Shown here: piece after piece, positions 8,746 to 15,521 of the stretch
How positions within the stretch are numbered: the stretch's first letter is position 1
Layout: each line of letters starts with the position of its first letter
Translations under genes and position numbers: made by a program
Notes under the pieces: generated by a model
Seen by the model: the letters and a program-made list of their open reading frames with translations, nothing else
Databases searched by the model: none
Told to the model about the DNA's origin: nothing
DNA from: JANWYT01 sp046719465
GTDB lineage: Bacteria > Chloroflexota > Anaerolineae > Aggregatilineales > Phototrophicaceae
Assembly: GCA_046719465.1 (NCBI GenBank)
Contig: JBDNCV010000060.1
Span: 1-22,533 of the forward strand
Direction: 5' to 3'
Length of the DNA: 22,533 bases

Positions 8746-9165
8746 CTAACGACAGTTGATTGTATTCTCGACTGTTCGGGAGTTTAGTCCAGTCCTATCT
8801 ACGATTCGAAATCTGGACGTGCATCTTGTAGCGCTGCTGCAAGACCAACCCGACCATGTAAAGGTGCCGCTGCCACGTGTCAAGGTAGCTGAGCTGATAA
8901 CACGCCCATCACGGTCAACCTGTTCGACGCGCACAGCGTCACCGTCTAGGTCGGAATACTCAAAGACGATGCTGTGAGATCTACAAGTGCCGTTATTTCT
9001 GACGCTGCTCAAGACAGGACTGCTCGGCACGCGGGTTGGCGTGGGTTCTATGCGCGGCGGGAACACTATAGGCGCAGCGGCTGCCGCCCCCACCATGCCA
9101 GCCATCACCAGACCAGAGAGTGTGACTAGCAGGCCAATGCCGCTGGTAACGCGCTTGTTTGCCAT
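8746..9165 (-). CDS. Small exported four-cysteine protein, unknown
   Basis: This 139-residue protein was not recognised as a named family. Residues 1-31 look like a signal peptide: basic MANKR, a hydrophobic core, then an alanine run as a likely cleavage site. A Pro/Thr-rich linker (about 35-50) follows, then an ~85-residue beta-rich domain. This domain contains SIVFEYSDLDGDAVRVEQVD, which resembles strands of Ig-like or PKD-like beta sandwiches. Four cysteines (61, 109, 115, 138) could form two disulfides, consistent with export. AGGA lies seven bases before the ATG and overlaps the stop codon of the upstream TIR gene, leaving a nine-base gap. The two are almost certainly one transcript. Its job is unknown, but co-transcription with a membrane-anchored TIR protein suggests an extracytoplasmic partner. 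Confidence 0.8.
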   Translation of the reverse strand: MANKRVTSGIGLLVTLSGLVMAGMVGAAAAAPIVFPPRIEPTPTRVPSSPVLSSVRNNGTCRSHSIVFEYSDLDGDAVRVEQVDRDGRVISSATLTRGSGTFTWSGWSCSSATRCTSRFRIVDRTGLNSRTVENTINCR

Positions 9166-9174
9166 GATGCTGTC

Positions 9175-10482
9175 CTAACGCTTGATGTTGATGTCGTATT
9201 TACGGTAAGCTCCCTTGTCTGCGAGGCTCTGGTCGGAACGGCTCTTAAGCGCAAGCGCGCCAGCCCCAACCGCGGCGGCTACCCCCCCTGCAGCAAGTGC
9301 CAGCTTACCGAGGTCGTTCAGCATGTTCGTGCCCGCGCCAGTCTTACTCTTGAGAATTTTGTTCAGAAGGGCGACTTCGGTGTTGATGGCAGGCCCCAAT
9401 TTTGCCCGCCCAGTCTTGTTGTACCAGATGACGTAGATGATGATCCCAGCGAGGAACGCAGCAGCAAAAAAGTGCGGGGCGGCAGTCGTTACTCTGCCCC
9501 AACTGGTGATCTCCAAGACGACTCGGCTACCCACGAACGCACCAAACATCGGCAGCCCAACCATGAGCAAAAGCGCCACAAACCACGTGGCAAAGCCTGA
9601 AATGGGGTGATTTTGACGCAGTTTTGCCTTGAGCGCCTTCACCTCATCACGCGTGTTGTATTCAAACTGAGTGATCGGCAGATCCATCGGCTCAACACGT
9701 TGGCCTCTGTAGTTGATCTCCTTGACGCTTGACTCGCGCACCCAACCAGAAAGCACCTGTCCAGTCGTGCTGACATAGCCCACATTGTACCAATCGCGGG
9801 CGTTCGTGCGCGATAGGAGGATCACATGACTGCCATTCGGCATCTGAGTACGTGGTTCGGCGCTATTGCTGGGCAACATCTTAAGATCCTCATAGCCACC
9901 GCTGCCGATTTGGCTGGCGATGCGCCCGATAACGGCATTCTCCTCGAGGCTCAACTCTGCCACTGAGGCTGTTTTCGCCTCTCCGAACAACGGCTTAGCA
10001 ACTGTCGGCGCTAGGCCTGCAGGGGCGCTGTGAGCGCCTACACTGCCGCTGGGCACATTTTTCTGAATGAACTGCACGAGTTTGAGAACGTCACCCTCGT
10101 TGTTGATCTTCACCGGTGTGCGTTCCAGCAGGGGGGCGATGGCCGCGTTGAGGCCTGCGGAGGATGGCAGATCGATGTTGCCCATAACAACAGGCACCAA
10201 CCGCACCTGCTGTGCCAACGCAGCACGGATCGCCATCATGTCCATATCTTTGGGCGAATGTGTCCAATCAGTGCGCAGCCAGTTCTCACCGATCAGCACT
10301 AGCACTAACCGCGCTGCTTTGACACGTTCTGAGATAACCTCTGCTGGCATGTCGCCGGGTTCGACTAAGCCACCCGAGCCAAACACGATCTTTGCTCCGG
10401 AGATAGAGCGCTGAATGGATTGATAGATCGAATCTGCTGCGACTTGATCGTCTGATCGATAGAGGAGAATGACATCAGCCAT
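9175..10482 (-). CDS. TIR-domain protein with SH3-like segment and membrane helices
   Basis: This 435-residue protein begins with a TIR_2-type domain (residues 1-142): MADVILLYRSDD, a BB-loop-like LVEPGDMPAEVI and LVLVLIGENW, which is the normal bacterial TIR pattern. Aligned on the usual DDFVRLEIEAAL helix, this protein reads DMDMMAIRAAL. Ala84 therefore sits where NAD-cleaving TIR domains have their catalytic Glu, and enzymatic activity is doubtful. A low-complexity linker follows, then an SH3-like stretch (about 213-257, with NARDWYNVGYV and GWVRESSVKEI). Hydrophobic helices lie at about 300-322 and 336-354, and a weaker Ala/Gly-rich one at 393-412. The start at 10482 has AAGGAG nine bases upstream. 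An upstream in-frame extension to 10563 lacks such a site. A small exported protein follows nine bases downstream. The role could be signalling or defence; neither is proven. Confidence 0.85.
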   Translation of the reverse strand: MADVILLYRSDDQVAADSIYQSIQRSISGAKIVFGSGGLVEPGDMPAEVISERVKAARLVLVLIGENWLRTDWTHSPKDMDMMAIRAALAQQVRLVPVVMGNIDLPSSAGLNAAIAPLLERTPVKINNEGDVLKLVQFIQKNVPSGSVGAHSAPAGLAPTVAKPLFGEAKTASVAELSLEENAVIGRIASQIGSGGYEDLKMLPSNSAEPRTQMPNGSHVILLSRTNARDWYNVGYVSTTGQVLSGWVRESSVKEINYRGQRVEPMDLPITQFEYNTRDEVKALKAKLRQNHPISGFATWFVALLLMVGLPMFGAFVGSRVVLEITSWGRVTTAAPHFFAAAFLAGIIIYVIWYNKTGRAKLGPAINTEVALLNKILKSKTGAGTNMLNDLGKLALAAGGVAAAVGAGALALKSRSDQSLADKGAYRKYDINIKR

Positions 10483-10715
10483 GGGTATGAACTCCTTAGT
10501 TTTGGGCATGTTACTAAAAAGTATGCACCGAAAATTTTTTTTCGCAATGAATTTATACATCAATTTACAACACTTAATTTTTGCATTGCGTTAAGCAACT
10601 GCATTCAAAACTCCAAATCTATAGCGTTTTTGTAACAATATTTTTGTGCTATACGCATGCCGTGTCTCGTCCACATTTGGTCAACTGTGTACCATCAGTG
10701 AATAGACCAAAGCGC

Positions 10716-10899
10716 AGGAGTGTCTAAATCACGGGTGATGGCCCTGCCACCTGCCCCTCATCCCTTGTGCTAGGTTGAACGCCGGACGCTAAAGCATCCG
10801 GCTGCCACACGCCCCCTGAAGGGGGCTTTAGCCCCCGCACGCCAGCCAGAGGCTTGAGCCTCTGGCGCACGGCCACCTTCTGCTGCGGCTTAGACACTC
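10716..10899. repeat. Intergenic element with inverted ends and tandem hairpins
   Basis: The left end AGGAGTGTCTAA (10716-10727) and right end TTAGACACTC (10890-10899) are inverted and closely match the ends of the 2149-2319 element. Inside are four dyads: GCCGGACGC/GCATCCGGC (10781-10802, one G:T), GCCCCCT/AGGGGGC (10811-10826), the overlapping GGGGGCT/AGCCCCC (10821-10836) and CCAGAGGCT/AGCCTCTGG (10846-10865). The last three have two-base spacers. The second and third share the GGGGGC arm, so they are mutually exclusive structures. No coding capacity. Confidence 0.55.
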
Positions 10900-10910
10900 G
10901 CTTTCAAGAG

Positions 10911-11028
10911 GGGAGCGTCTAACGTGGTGGCGATGCGCGATCTTCCCCCCTCGCCCGGTCTCGCCTGCGGCCAGCCTGTTCCTCTCCCACACGGGGCGAG
11001 CGGCAGCACCAGCTATTTCGACACGCCC
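10911..11028. repeat. Degenerate third copy of the inverted-end element
   Basis: GGGAGCGTCTAA (10911-10922) matches the left end of the first element at 10 of 12 positions (11 of 12 to the inferred consensus). It is followed by CGTGGTGGCGATGCG, similar to GGTCGCGGTGATGCG after the left end at 2149. A degenerate right end, TTCGACACGCCC, lies at 11017-11028. The interior lacks the clear hairpins of the other two copies. The right end is weak, so this copy is tentative. Confidence 0.35.
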
Positions 11029-11043
11029 CAAAGCGCGCAGCAC

Positions 11044-11072
11044 TTAACTCGCTTGGCACAATGCGCTACAAT
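11044..11072 (+). promoter_or_regulatory. Promoter of the bisphosphate nucleotidase gene
   Basis: TTAACT (11044-11049, four of six to TTGACA), a 17-base spacer and TACAAT (11067-11072, five of six) preceded by GC. The distance to the ATG at 11113 allows a leader of about 34 bases. This promoter argues against the longer open frame that begins at 10924. Confidence 0.55.
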
Positions 11073-11112
11073 GCGGCCTGTTTGCATACGAGACCACAGG
11101 CCGCCATACCCT

Positions 11113-12093
11113 ATGTCCATCACCCCCCTCATTGACGCCGTTCGGGACGCTGTGACGCTGTGCCGCACCATTCAGGCGCAGGCCGTGCAGGGCATCAACA
11201 AATTTAGCGCCGCCAAAGGCAGCAGCGAACCGGTCACCATTGCCGACTATGGGGCGCAGGCGCTCCTCGGGCGGGCGCTCATGCAGCACTTCCCTGAAGA
11301 CGCCGTCATCAGCGAGGAGAGCGGCCAACAGTTCGCTACCATCGTCAGCGCCGAACGGCAGCAGGCCGTGATCGACATCCTGAGCGCGCTGCTGGGCATG
11401 CCCGTCCGCGTGGAGGATGTGGTGCAGTGGCTGGATTTCGGCAAAGATCGCGCCGCCGCGCGCGTGTGGGTGATCGACCCCATCGACGGCACGCGCGGCT
11501 TTATTGCCGGGCGGCACTACGCCATCTGCGTTGGGCTGCTGGTGGACGGGCAGCCCAGCGCGGGGGTGATCGGCGCGCCGATGTACGCCGACGGGCAGGG
11601 CGCGATCTTCTACGGCGACGAGGGCGGCCTGCATCGGCTGAACCTCGCCACCGGCCAAGACGCTGCGACGCGCGTCTCGACGCGGCGCGAACCGTCTGAG
11701 TGGATCGCCGTGCAGAGCTACGAGGACGCGGCCCGCGGCCAGCGCGACGCCGTGCGCGTGCTGACGCAGGCCGGTTTGATCGACCGCGTGCAGGTGCGCG
11801 ATATCGACAGCATGGAGAAATACGCGCTGGTGGCCTGCGGCGATGCCGATATGATGATCCGCCTGCCGCAGCCCAACCGCTCAGCGCCCCACATGATCTG
11901 GGATCACGCGGCGGGCATCGCGCTGGTGCGGGCAGGCGGCGGCGTTGCCACCGATTTCGACGGCAGCCCGCTGGACTTCAGTCGGGGCAAGGTGCTGCCG
12001 AATCAGGGGATGATCGTCAGCAGCGGGGTGATGCACGATCAGCTGGTTGAGGCGGCGCGCACGGTGGGCGGCATCAAGCCCGTGATCGTCTAG
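11113..12093 (+). CDS. 3'(2'),5'-bisphosphate nucleotidase-like phosphatase
   Basis: This 326-residue member of the inositol monophosphatase superfamily is closest in pattern to HAL2/CysQ enzymes, which remove the 3' phosphate from PAP and related by-products of sulfate assimilation. The metal-binding motifs are all present: VTIAD (41-45), EES (68-70), DPIDGTRGF (122-130) and WDHAAG with Asp264. The tryptophan-led WVIDPIDGTRGF and the C-terminal HMIWDHAAG favour the bisphosphate nucleotidase branch over true inositol monophosphatases. The length fits. The ATG at 11113 follows a good promoter and starts at the usual family N-terminus, whereas the upstream frame is Pro/Arg-rich and implausible. 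It is monocistronic and converges on the glycosyltransferase with eight bases between stops. Other superfamily substrates, such as inositol phosphate, cannot be excluded. Confidence 0.88.
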   Translation: MSITPLIDAVRDAVTLCRTIQAQAVQGINKFSAAKGSSEPVTIADYGAQALLGRALMQHFPEDAVISEESGQQFATIVSAERQQAVIDILSALLGMPVRVEDVVQWLDFGKDRAAARVWVIDPIDGTRGFIAGRHYAICVGLLVDGQPSAGVIGAPMYADGQGAIFYGDEGGLHRLNLATGQDAATRVSTRREPSEWIAVQSYEDAARGQRDAVRVLTQAGLIDRVQVRDIDSMEKYALVACGDADMMIRLPQPNRSAPHMIWDHAAGIALVRAGGGVATDFDGSPLDFSRGKVLPNQGMIVSSGVMHDQLVEAARTVGGIKPVIV

Positions 12094-12101
12094 CGCCCCG
12101 T

Positions 12102-13277
12102 TCAGAGGTAGCCTTGTAAGATCGCCACGAGCTGGCGCGCGCGATGTTGGAAGGTGTGCTCGGCCAGCAGGCGGGCGCGGGCGCGTTCGCCCACGGCGCG
12201 GCGCTCGGCTTCGTGCGTCAGCAGGTAGCGGTAGCGCTCGATGGCCTCCTCGGCGCTGTGGACGATGAACACCTCCCGTTCCGGCTCAAACCACAGCTCG
12301 ATCCCGTCGTAGGGGTTGGCGACGATGCACGCCCCGAGCGCGGCCAGCTCAAACGGGCGCGAGGACGACGATCCGTACACGCTGGCGTGCGCCCCGCGCG
12401 TGATGCACAGGTTGATGCGGCTGCGGCAGGCGTACTCGCGCAGCTTGCTGAAGCTCAGATAGGGCAGCGTCTGCGCGCGGCCAAGATCGCCCAAGCCCAG
12501 CCCGCGCACGCGGAACACCGCCTCGGGCAGCGCGTTGGAGGCGTCGCGCAGCATAGCATCAATCCACTCGCCGCGATACTCGCGCCCGTGCCCATAGAAC
12601 ATCACGTCGATATCCTGCGCCACCGGCAGCGGGCTGAACACGTCCGGGTCAGCGCCGTACCAGACCGCATGGGCGGCCTTTGCGCCCAATGCCTCCAACA
12701 GCGCGCAGCCGCCCGTGCTGTTGCTGATGAAGGCCGCATACTCGCCAAGATCAGCGCCTTGATAGATGCGAAAGCCGCTGGCGAAGCCCTGCATGGTGGG
12801 CAAGCTGGCGGGGACGTCGCCGTCGTAATAGAAGATCGGCTTGCGATGCTTGGCGTAGAGCGCGGCAGGCACGCCGCGCAGATGGTTGAGCGGCACGGTG
12901 AGGAACAGCAGCGCGTCGGTATCGGGATGTTGGGTGAGCAAACGGTCGAGGTGGCGCTCCCACAGCGGCGCGATGAGCGCCTGCGCGGCGCGCCGCACGA
13001 GCCGGTCAGTGGCGCTCTCATCAGAGGTGGGCGGGGCTGAGCGCGCAGGCATCACCCGCCGCGCCGCATCGCGCAGCCACTTGAACAGGTCGCCCTGCCA
13101 GCGGGCGGGGTTGGCCGCCTGCCGCCACCAGAGCGACTCAATCGGTTTGCCTTGATACGGCGCGGCGATCACCTCGACGCCGATTTCGTAGAGCGCCTTG
13201 AGGAGCTGCCACCATGCGGGCGTCGCGGAGAAGGGCTGCGTCAGATCCAGCGATGAGACGACAACCAGCAGCTTCAT
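12102..13277 (-). CDS. CgeB/GT1-like glycosyltransferase
   Basis: This 391-residue GT-B type glycosyltransferase is related to the CgeB and Glyco_trans_1_2 families. The N-terminal half (MKLLVVVSSLDL onward) is a Rossmann-like acceptor domain. The hinge region carries AVWYGADPDVFSP (about 204-216), typical of this group. The C-terminal donor domain has YGSSSSRPFELAALGACIVA, with Glu310 at the position of the conserved donor-binding acidic residue, followed by an FEPEREVFIVHSAEEAIERY stretch typical of the family C-terminus. The sugar and acceptor are unknown; surface polysaccharide or glycoconjugate work is likely. The ATG at 13277 overlaps the thioesterase stop as ATGA, so the two are translationally coupled. 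A longer frame reaching 13367 lies inside the thioesterase gene and is rejected. Confidence 0.85.
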   Translation of the reverse strand: MKLLVVVSSLDLTQPFSATPAWWQLLKALYEIGVEVIAAPYQGKPIESLWWRQAANPARWQGDLFKWLRDAARRVMPARSAPPTSDESATDRLVRRAAQALIAPLWERHLDRLLTQHPDTDALLFLTVPLNHLRGVPAALYAKHRKPIFYYDGDVPASLPTMQGFASGFRIYQGADLGEYAAFISNSTGGCALLEALGAKAAHAVWYGADPDVFSPLPVAQDIDVMFYGHGREYRGEWIDAMLRDASNALPEAVFRVRGLGLGDLGRAQTLPYLSFSKLREYACRSRINLCITRGAHASVYGSSSSRPFELAALGACIVANPYDGIELWFEPEREVFIVHSAEEAIERYRYLLTHEAERRAVGERARARLLAEHTFQHRARQLVAILQGYL

Positions 13278-13666
13278 CCGCGATCCTGCAAGCGGGCGAG
13301 GAAGCGCTCCACGTGGATGATATAGCGAACGTGCGTCCCTTCGCCGATCAGCTCGCGGTCGTCCCACGCGCGCACCTCGAACGTGATGCGCCGGTCTTCC
13401 ACGCGCGTCACTTCGGCCAGCGCTGTCACCGTCTCGTACAGTGGTGTGGCCGCGATGTGTTTGACAGACATCTCAATCCCGACCGACGAGAACTCTTCTT
13501 CAATGCCAGCTTCGATGGCGCGGATGGCAGCATTTTCCATCAATGCAACGAGCGACGGCGTCGAGAACACTTGCAGCGACCCGCTGCCCATCGCCAGAGC
13601 AGACGTGGTTTCATCTGCAAGTATCGAGGCTTCACCGATCAGGCCAACTCGAATGAAATGGGGCAT
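13274..13666 (-). CDS. FlK-like hotdog thioesterase
   Basis: This 130-residue hotdog-fold thioesterase resembles fluoroacetyl-CoA thioesterase FlK. Thr36 (FSTPSLV), Glu44 (LMENAA) and His70 (VKHIAATPLYETV) reproduce the Thr-Glu-His triad with spacings of 8 and 26 residues. These are the same spacings as Thr42, Glu50 and His76 reported for FlK. The remaining pattern (AEVTRVEDRRITFEVRAWDD) is normal for this family. It should hydrolyse an acyl-CoA in the cytoplasm. Fluoroacetate as substrate is not implied, because many FlK-like proteins act on other acyl-CoAs. AGGA lies seven bases before the ATG. The gene leads a two-gene unit with the glycosyltransferase through a four-base overlap, an unexpected pairing. 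Confidence 0.86.
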   Translation of the reverse strand: MPHFIRVGLIGEASILADETTSALAMGSGSLQVFSTPSLVALMENAAIRAIEAGIEEEFSSVGIEMSVKHIAATPLYETVTALAEVTRVEDRRITFEVRAWDDRELIGEGTHVRYIIHVERFLARLQDRG

Positions 13667-13772
13667 CGCATCATCCTAACTCACTCGGATGTATACTTAA
13701 GAGCCTAATGTTACGCACAAGAACTTTTCGTCCAATAGGCGAGACATGCCTCGGCCTGCGTCCAAGATCAGT

Positions 13773-13790
13773 TACAATTAAAAGTATAAC
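13773..13790 (+). promoter_or_regulatory. Possible -10 elements before the peptidase-N-domain gene
   Basis: TACAAT (13773-13778) and TATAAC (13785-13790) lie 25-40 bases before the start at 13814, in an AT-richer stretch. Either could be a -10; I see no matching -35. Confidence 0.3.
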
Positions 13791-13813
13791 GCGATTGGAG
13801 TGTGAAAGAAACA

Positions 13814-14077
13814 ATGCCGCAAGATCAAGCCACCATTGACCGCATCACGCGCGCCCAAGATCAACACTCCGAGGCGTTGCTGCGGCTGCCCAACGTCGTC
13901 GGGACGGCGCTGGGCGTCAAGATGATTGACGATGAGCCAACCGGCGATCTGGCGCTGGTGGTGCTCGTGCGGCAGAAAGTGCCGCTGGAGCGCCTCAAGC
14001 CTGAAGAACGCATCCCCGCCGAGATCGACGGGGTGCTAGTAGACGTACAAGAAGTGGGGGATGTGCTGGCGTTGTAG
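13814..14077 (+). CDS. Stand-alone N-terminal domain of a trypsin-like peptidase family
   Basis: This 87-residue protein matches the pattern found at the N-terminus of certain bacterial trypsin-like (Nal1-type) peptidases. LLRLPNVVGTALGVK is followed by ALVVLVRQKVPLERL, RIPAEIDG and VDVQEVGDV. In the larger proteins the catalytic domain follows directly. Here the frame ends at VLAL and none of the three frames downstream continues the family, because a pentapeptide gene lies convergent 13 bases away. It may be a genuine single-domain protein with a beta-rich ferredoxin-like fold, or a remnant of a longer gene. I prefer ATG 13814 over GTG 13802, since GGAG sits only one base from the GTG; GAAAG lies five bases before the ATG. 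The family assignment is from memory of the motif pattern and is moderate. Confidence 0.75.
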   Translation: MPQDQATIDRITRAQDQHSEALLRLPNVVGTALGVKMIDDEPTGDLALVVLVRQKVPLERLKPEERIPAEIDGVLVDVQEVGDVLAL

Positions 14078-14090
14078 CCGTGCGCGCCGG

Positions 14091-14537
14091 TTAGGTGTAG
14101 CTGGCGGGCGTGCTCTGTGAGCCTTTTTTGCCGTCTGGCCATGTGGTGTTCTCGTTGAACTTCAGGCCGGTGACGTTCGCCCCCTGCATGTTGGCATCTT
14201 TGAGGTTGGCCCCGCTTACGTCCGCGTTGGTGAGGTTGACGGCGGTCAGCCGTGCCCCTTGCAGGTTCGCCCCTTGCAAGTTGGCGACGGTCATATTGGC
14301 CCCGTTGAGGTCAGCAAACGGGAGCTGCGCCACGCTCATATTGGCCCCCGTCAGGTTGCAGCCGCGCAGGATAGCTTCTTGCAGGTTGGAGGCGCTCAAG
14401 TTCGCTCCGCGGAAGTTTGCGCCCTCAAAGTCTAGACGGTGCAGGCTAATCGACGACAGATCCACGCCTGCGAGGCGAGGTTTGGGGCCTGCGTTGATGA
14501 GTGACAGGATCAGCTCTTTACGTGTTAGCTCTGCCAT
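14091..14537 (-). CDS. Pentapeptide-repeat protein
   Basis: This 148-residue protein has about 20 tandem A(D/N)LXX-type pentapeptides from about residue 24 to 125, for example LQGANLQGARLTAVNLTNAD, preceded by a short helical N-terminus (MAELTRKELILSLINAG). Such sequences fold as a right-handed quadrilateral beta helix. Some family members mimic DNA and protect gyrase, but most have no known role, and nothing here allows a choice. There is no signal peptide. The ATG at 14537 lies inside the end of the epimerase gene (20-base overlap) with AGAGGA nine bases upstream, so it is the third gene of the M42-epimerase operon. The C-terminal tail (TWPDGKKGSQ) is typical of the ends of these proteins. 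Confidence 0.92.
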   Translation of the reverse strand: MAELTRKELILSLINAGPKPRLAGVDLSSISLHRLDFEGANFRGANLSASNLQEAILRGCNLTGANMSVAQLPFADLNGANMTVANLQGANLQGARLTAVNLTNADVSGANLKDANMQGANVTGLKFNENTTWPDGKKGSQSTPASYT

Positions 14538-15507
14538 TCCGCTTGAATTCCTCTTGATAGTAGGCGATCACCTGTTTAATTGTATCATCAAGTGACGTGG
14601 TTGGCCGCCAGCCGGTGAAGCGCTCGATCTTCTCGATGCTGGGGACGCGCCGCCGGAAGTCCTCAAAGCCCGGGGCATAGGCTTGATCGTAGGGGATCAT
14701 CACGATCTCGCTGGCGCTGTCGGCATAGTCACGCACGCGCTCGGCAAGGGCGCGGATGCTGATCTCCTCGTTGCTGCCGATGTTGAACAGCTCGCCGACG
14801 GCTGCCTCCGTCTGCATCAGGCGGTAGATCGCGTCCACGACGTCGCTCACGTTGCCAAAGCAGCGCTGCTGCTCGCCGTCGCCATACACTTGAATCGGGC
14901 GGTTGAGCAGCGCCGCCTGCACAAAGCGCGGCAGCACCATGCCGTACTGGCCGCTCTGGCGCGGGCCGACCGTGTTGAACAAACGGAACAGCACCACCGG
15001 CAGCCCCGTTTCATGGTAGTAGGCCAGCGCGAGGAACTCATCTACCATCTTGCTCGCGGCGTAGCTCCAGCGGTTTTTGCTGGTCGGCCCCAGCAAGCTG
15101 TCGTCCTCCTCGCGGAAGGGGAAGCTCACCCCCTTGCCGTAGACCTCGCTGGTGGAGGCGATCAAGATCTTGCGCCGGTAGCGGCGCGCCGTCTTCAGCA
15201 GCGTCTCTGTCCCGCCGATGTTGACCTCAATCGTGTTGATTGGCTCATTGATGATCTTCTCCACGCCGACCATCGCGGCCAGATGCACGATCACGTCGCA
15301 CTCGCTCACCAATCGGTCGATCACGTGGATGTTGCGGATGTCCTCAATGGCGTAGCGAAAGTTGCGATGGTTGGCGATGGCCTCAATGTTGGCGAACCGC
15401 CCCGTGCTGAGGTTGTCAATCACGGTCACTTGGTGGCCGTGGCGCAGCAGATACTCTGAAAGGTGGCTGCCGACAAAGCCCGCGCCGCCGGTGATGAGGA
15501 TGTGCAT
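14518..15507 (-). CDS. NAD-dependent nucleotide-sugar epimerase/dehydratase
   Basis: This 329-residue extended short-chain dehydrogenase acts on a nucleotide sugar. GGAGFVG (Gly7, Gly10, Gly13) binds NAD. STSEVYG (118-124) and YAASK (Tyr149 to Lys153) supply the catalytic Ser, Tyr and Lys. NTVGPRQSGQYGMVLPRFVQ and VYGDGEQQRCFGNVSDV are standard substrate-domain motifs. FRRRVPSIEKIERFTGWRPT is shared by UDP-glucuronate decarboxylases and related epimerases. Candidate reactions are 4-epimerisation, 4,6-dehydration or decarboxylation of a UDP- or dTDP-sugar; I cannot choose between them. The ATG at 15507 has GGAG five bases upstream. The longer frame overlaps the M42 gene and lacks support. It begins 14 bases after the M42 stop and supports an envelope-sugar role, as does the glycosyltransferase nearby. 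Confidence 0.92.
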   Translation of the reverse strand: MHILITGGAGFVGSHLSEYLLRHGHQVTVIDNLSTGRFANIEAIANHRNFRYAIEDIRNIHVIDRLVSECDVIVHLAAMVGVEKIINEPINTIEVNIGGTETLLKTARRYRRKILIASTSEVYGKGVSFPFREEDDSLLGPTSKNRWSYAASKMVDEFLALAYYHETGLPVVLFRLFNTVGPRQSGQYGMVLPRFVQAALLNRPIQVYGDGEQQRCFGNVSDVVDAIYRLMQTEAAVGELFNIGSNEEISIRALAERVRDYADSASEIVMIPYDQAYAPGFEDFRRRVPSIEKIERFTGWRPTTSLDDTIKQVIAYYQEEFKRNGRANT

Positions 15508-15521
15508 AGTGTCTCCGTGGG

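Larger units (their letters stand above)
10483..11112. other. Divergent intergenic region with AT-rich block and repeats
   Basis: This 630-bp gap lies between the divergent TIR and bisphosphate nucleotidase genes and I see no gene in it. Positions about 10490-10680 are clearly AT-rich, with A and T runs, unlike the surrounding GC-rich DNA. A weak TIR-operon promoter is possible on the minus strand: TTGCGA at 10547-10542, a 16-base spacer and CATACT at 10525-10520. The right half holds the hairpin element at 10716-10899, a shorter related element at 10911-11028, and the promoter of the downstream gene. Confidence 0.6.

Noticed and set aside
10640..10660. Plus-strand TGCTATACG as a promoter for a small RNA
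   Set aside because: It resembles an extended -10, but no -35, terminator or conserved structure marks a transcript; the AT-rich setting makes chance matches likely.
10924..11112. N-terminal extension of the bisphosphate nucleotidase frame
   Set aside because: The frame runs through a repeat element and the promoter at 11044-11072; the family N-terminus begins at 11113.
12144..13040. A 298-residue plus-strand frame across the glycosyltransferase
   Set aside because: It lies opposite a clear glycosyltransferase and its composition (Ala/Arg/Gln-rich, no domain pattern) is that of a shadow frame.
14683..15459. A 258-residue plus-strand frame across the epimerase
   Set aside because: Antisense to an epimerase with all catalytic motifs; no ribosome site or family pattern.
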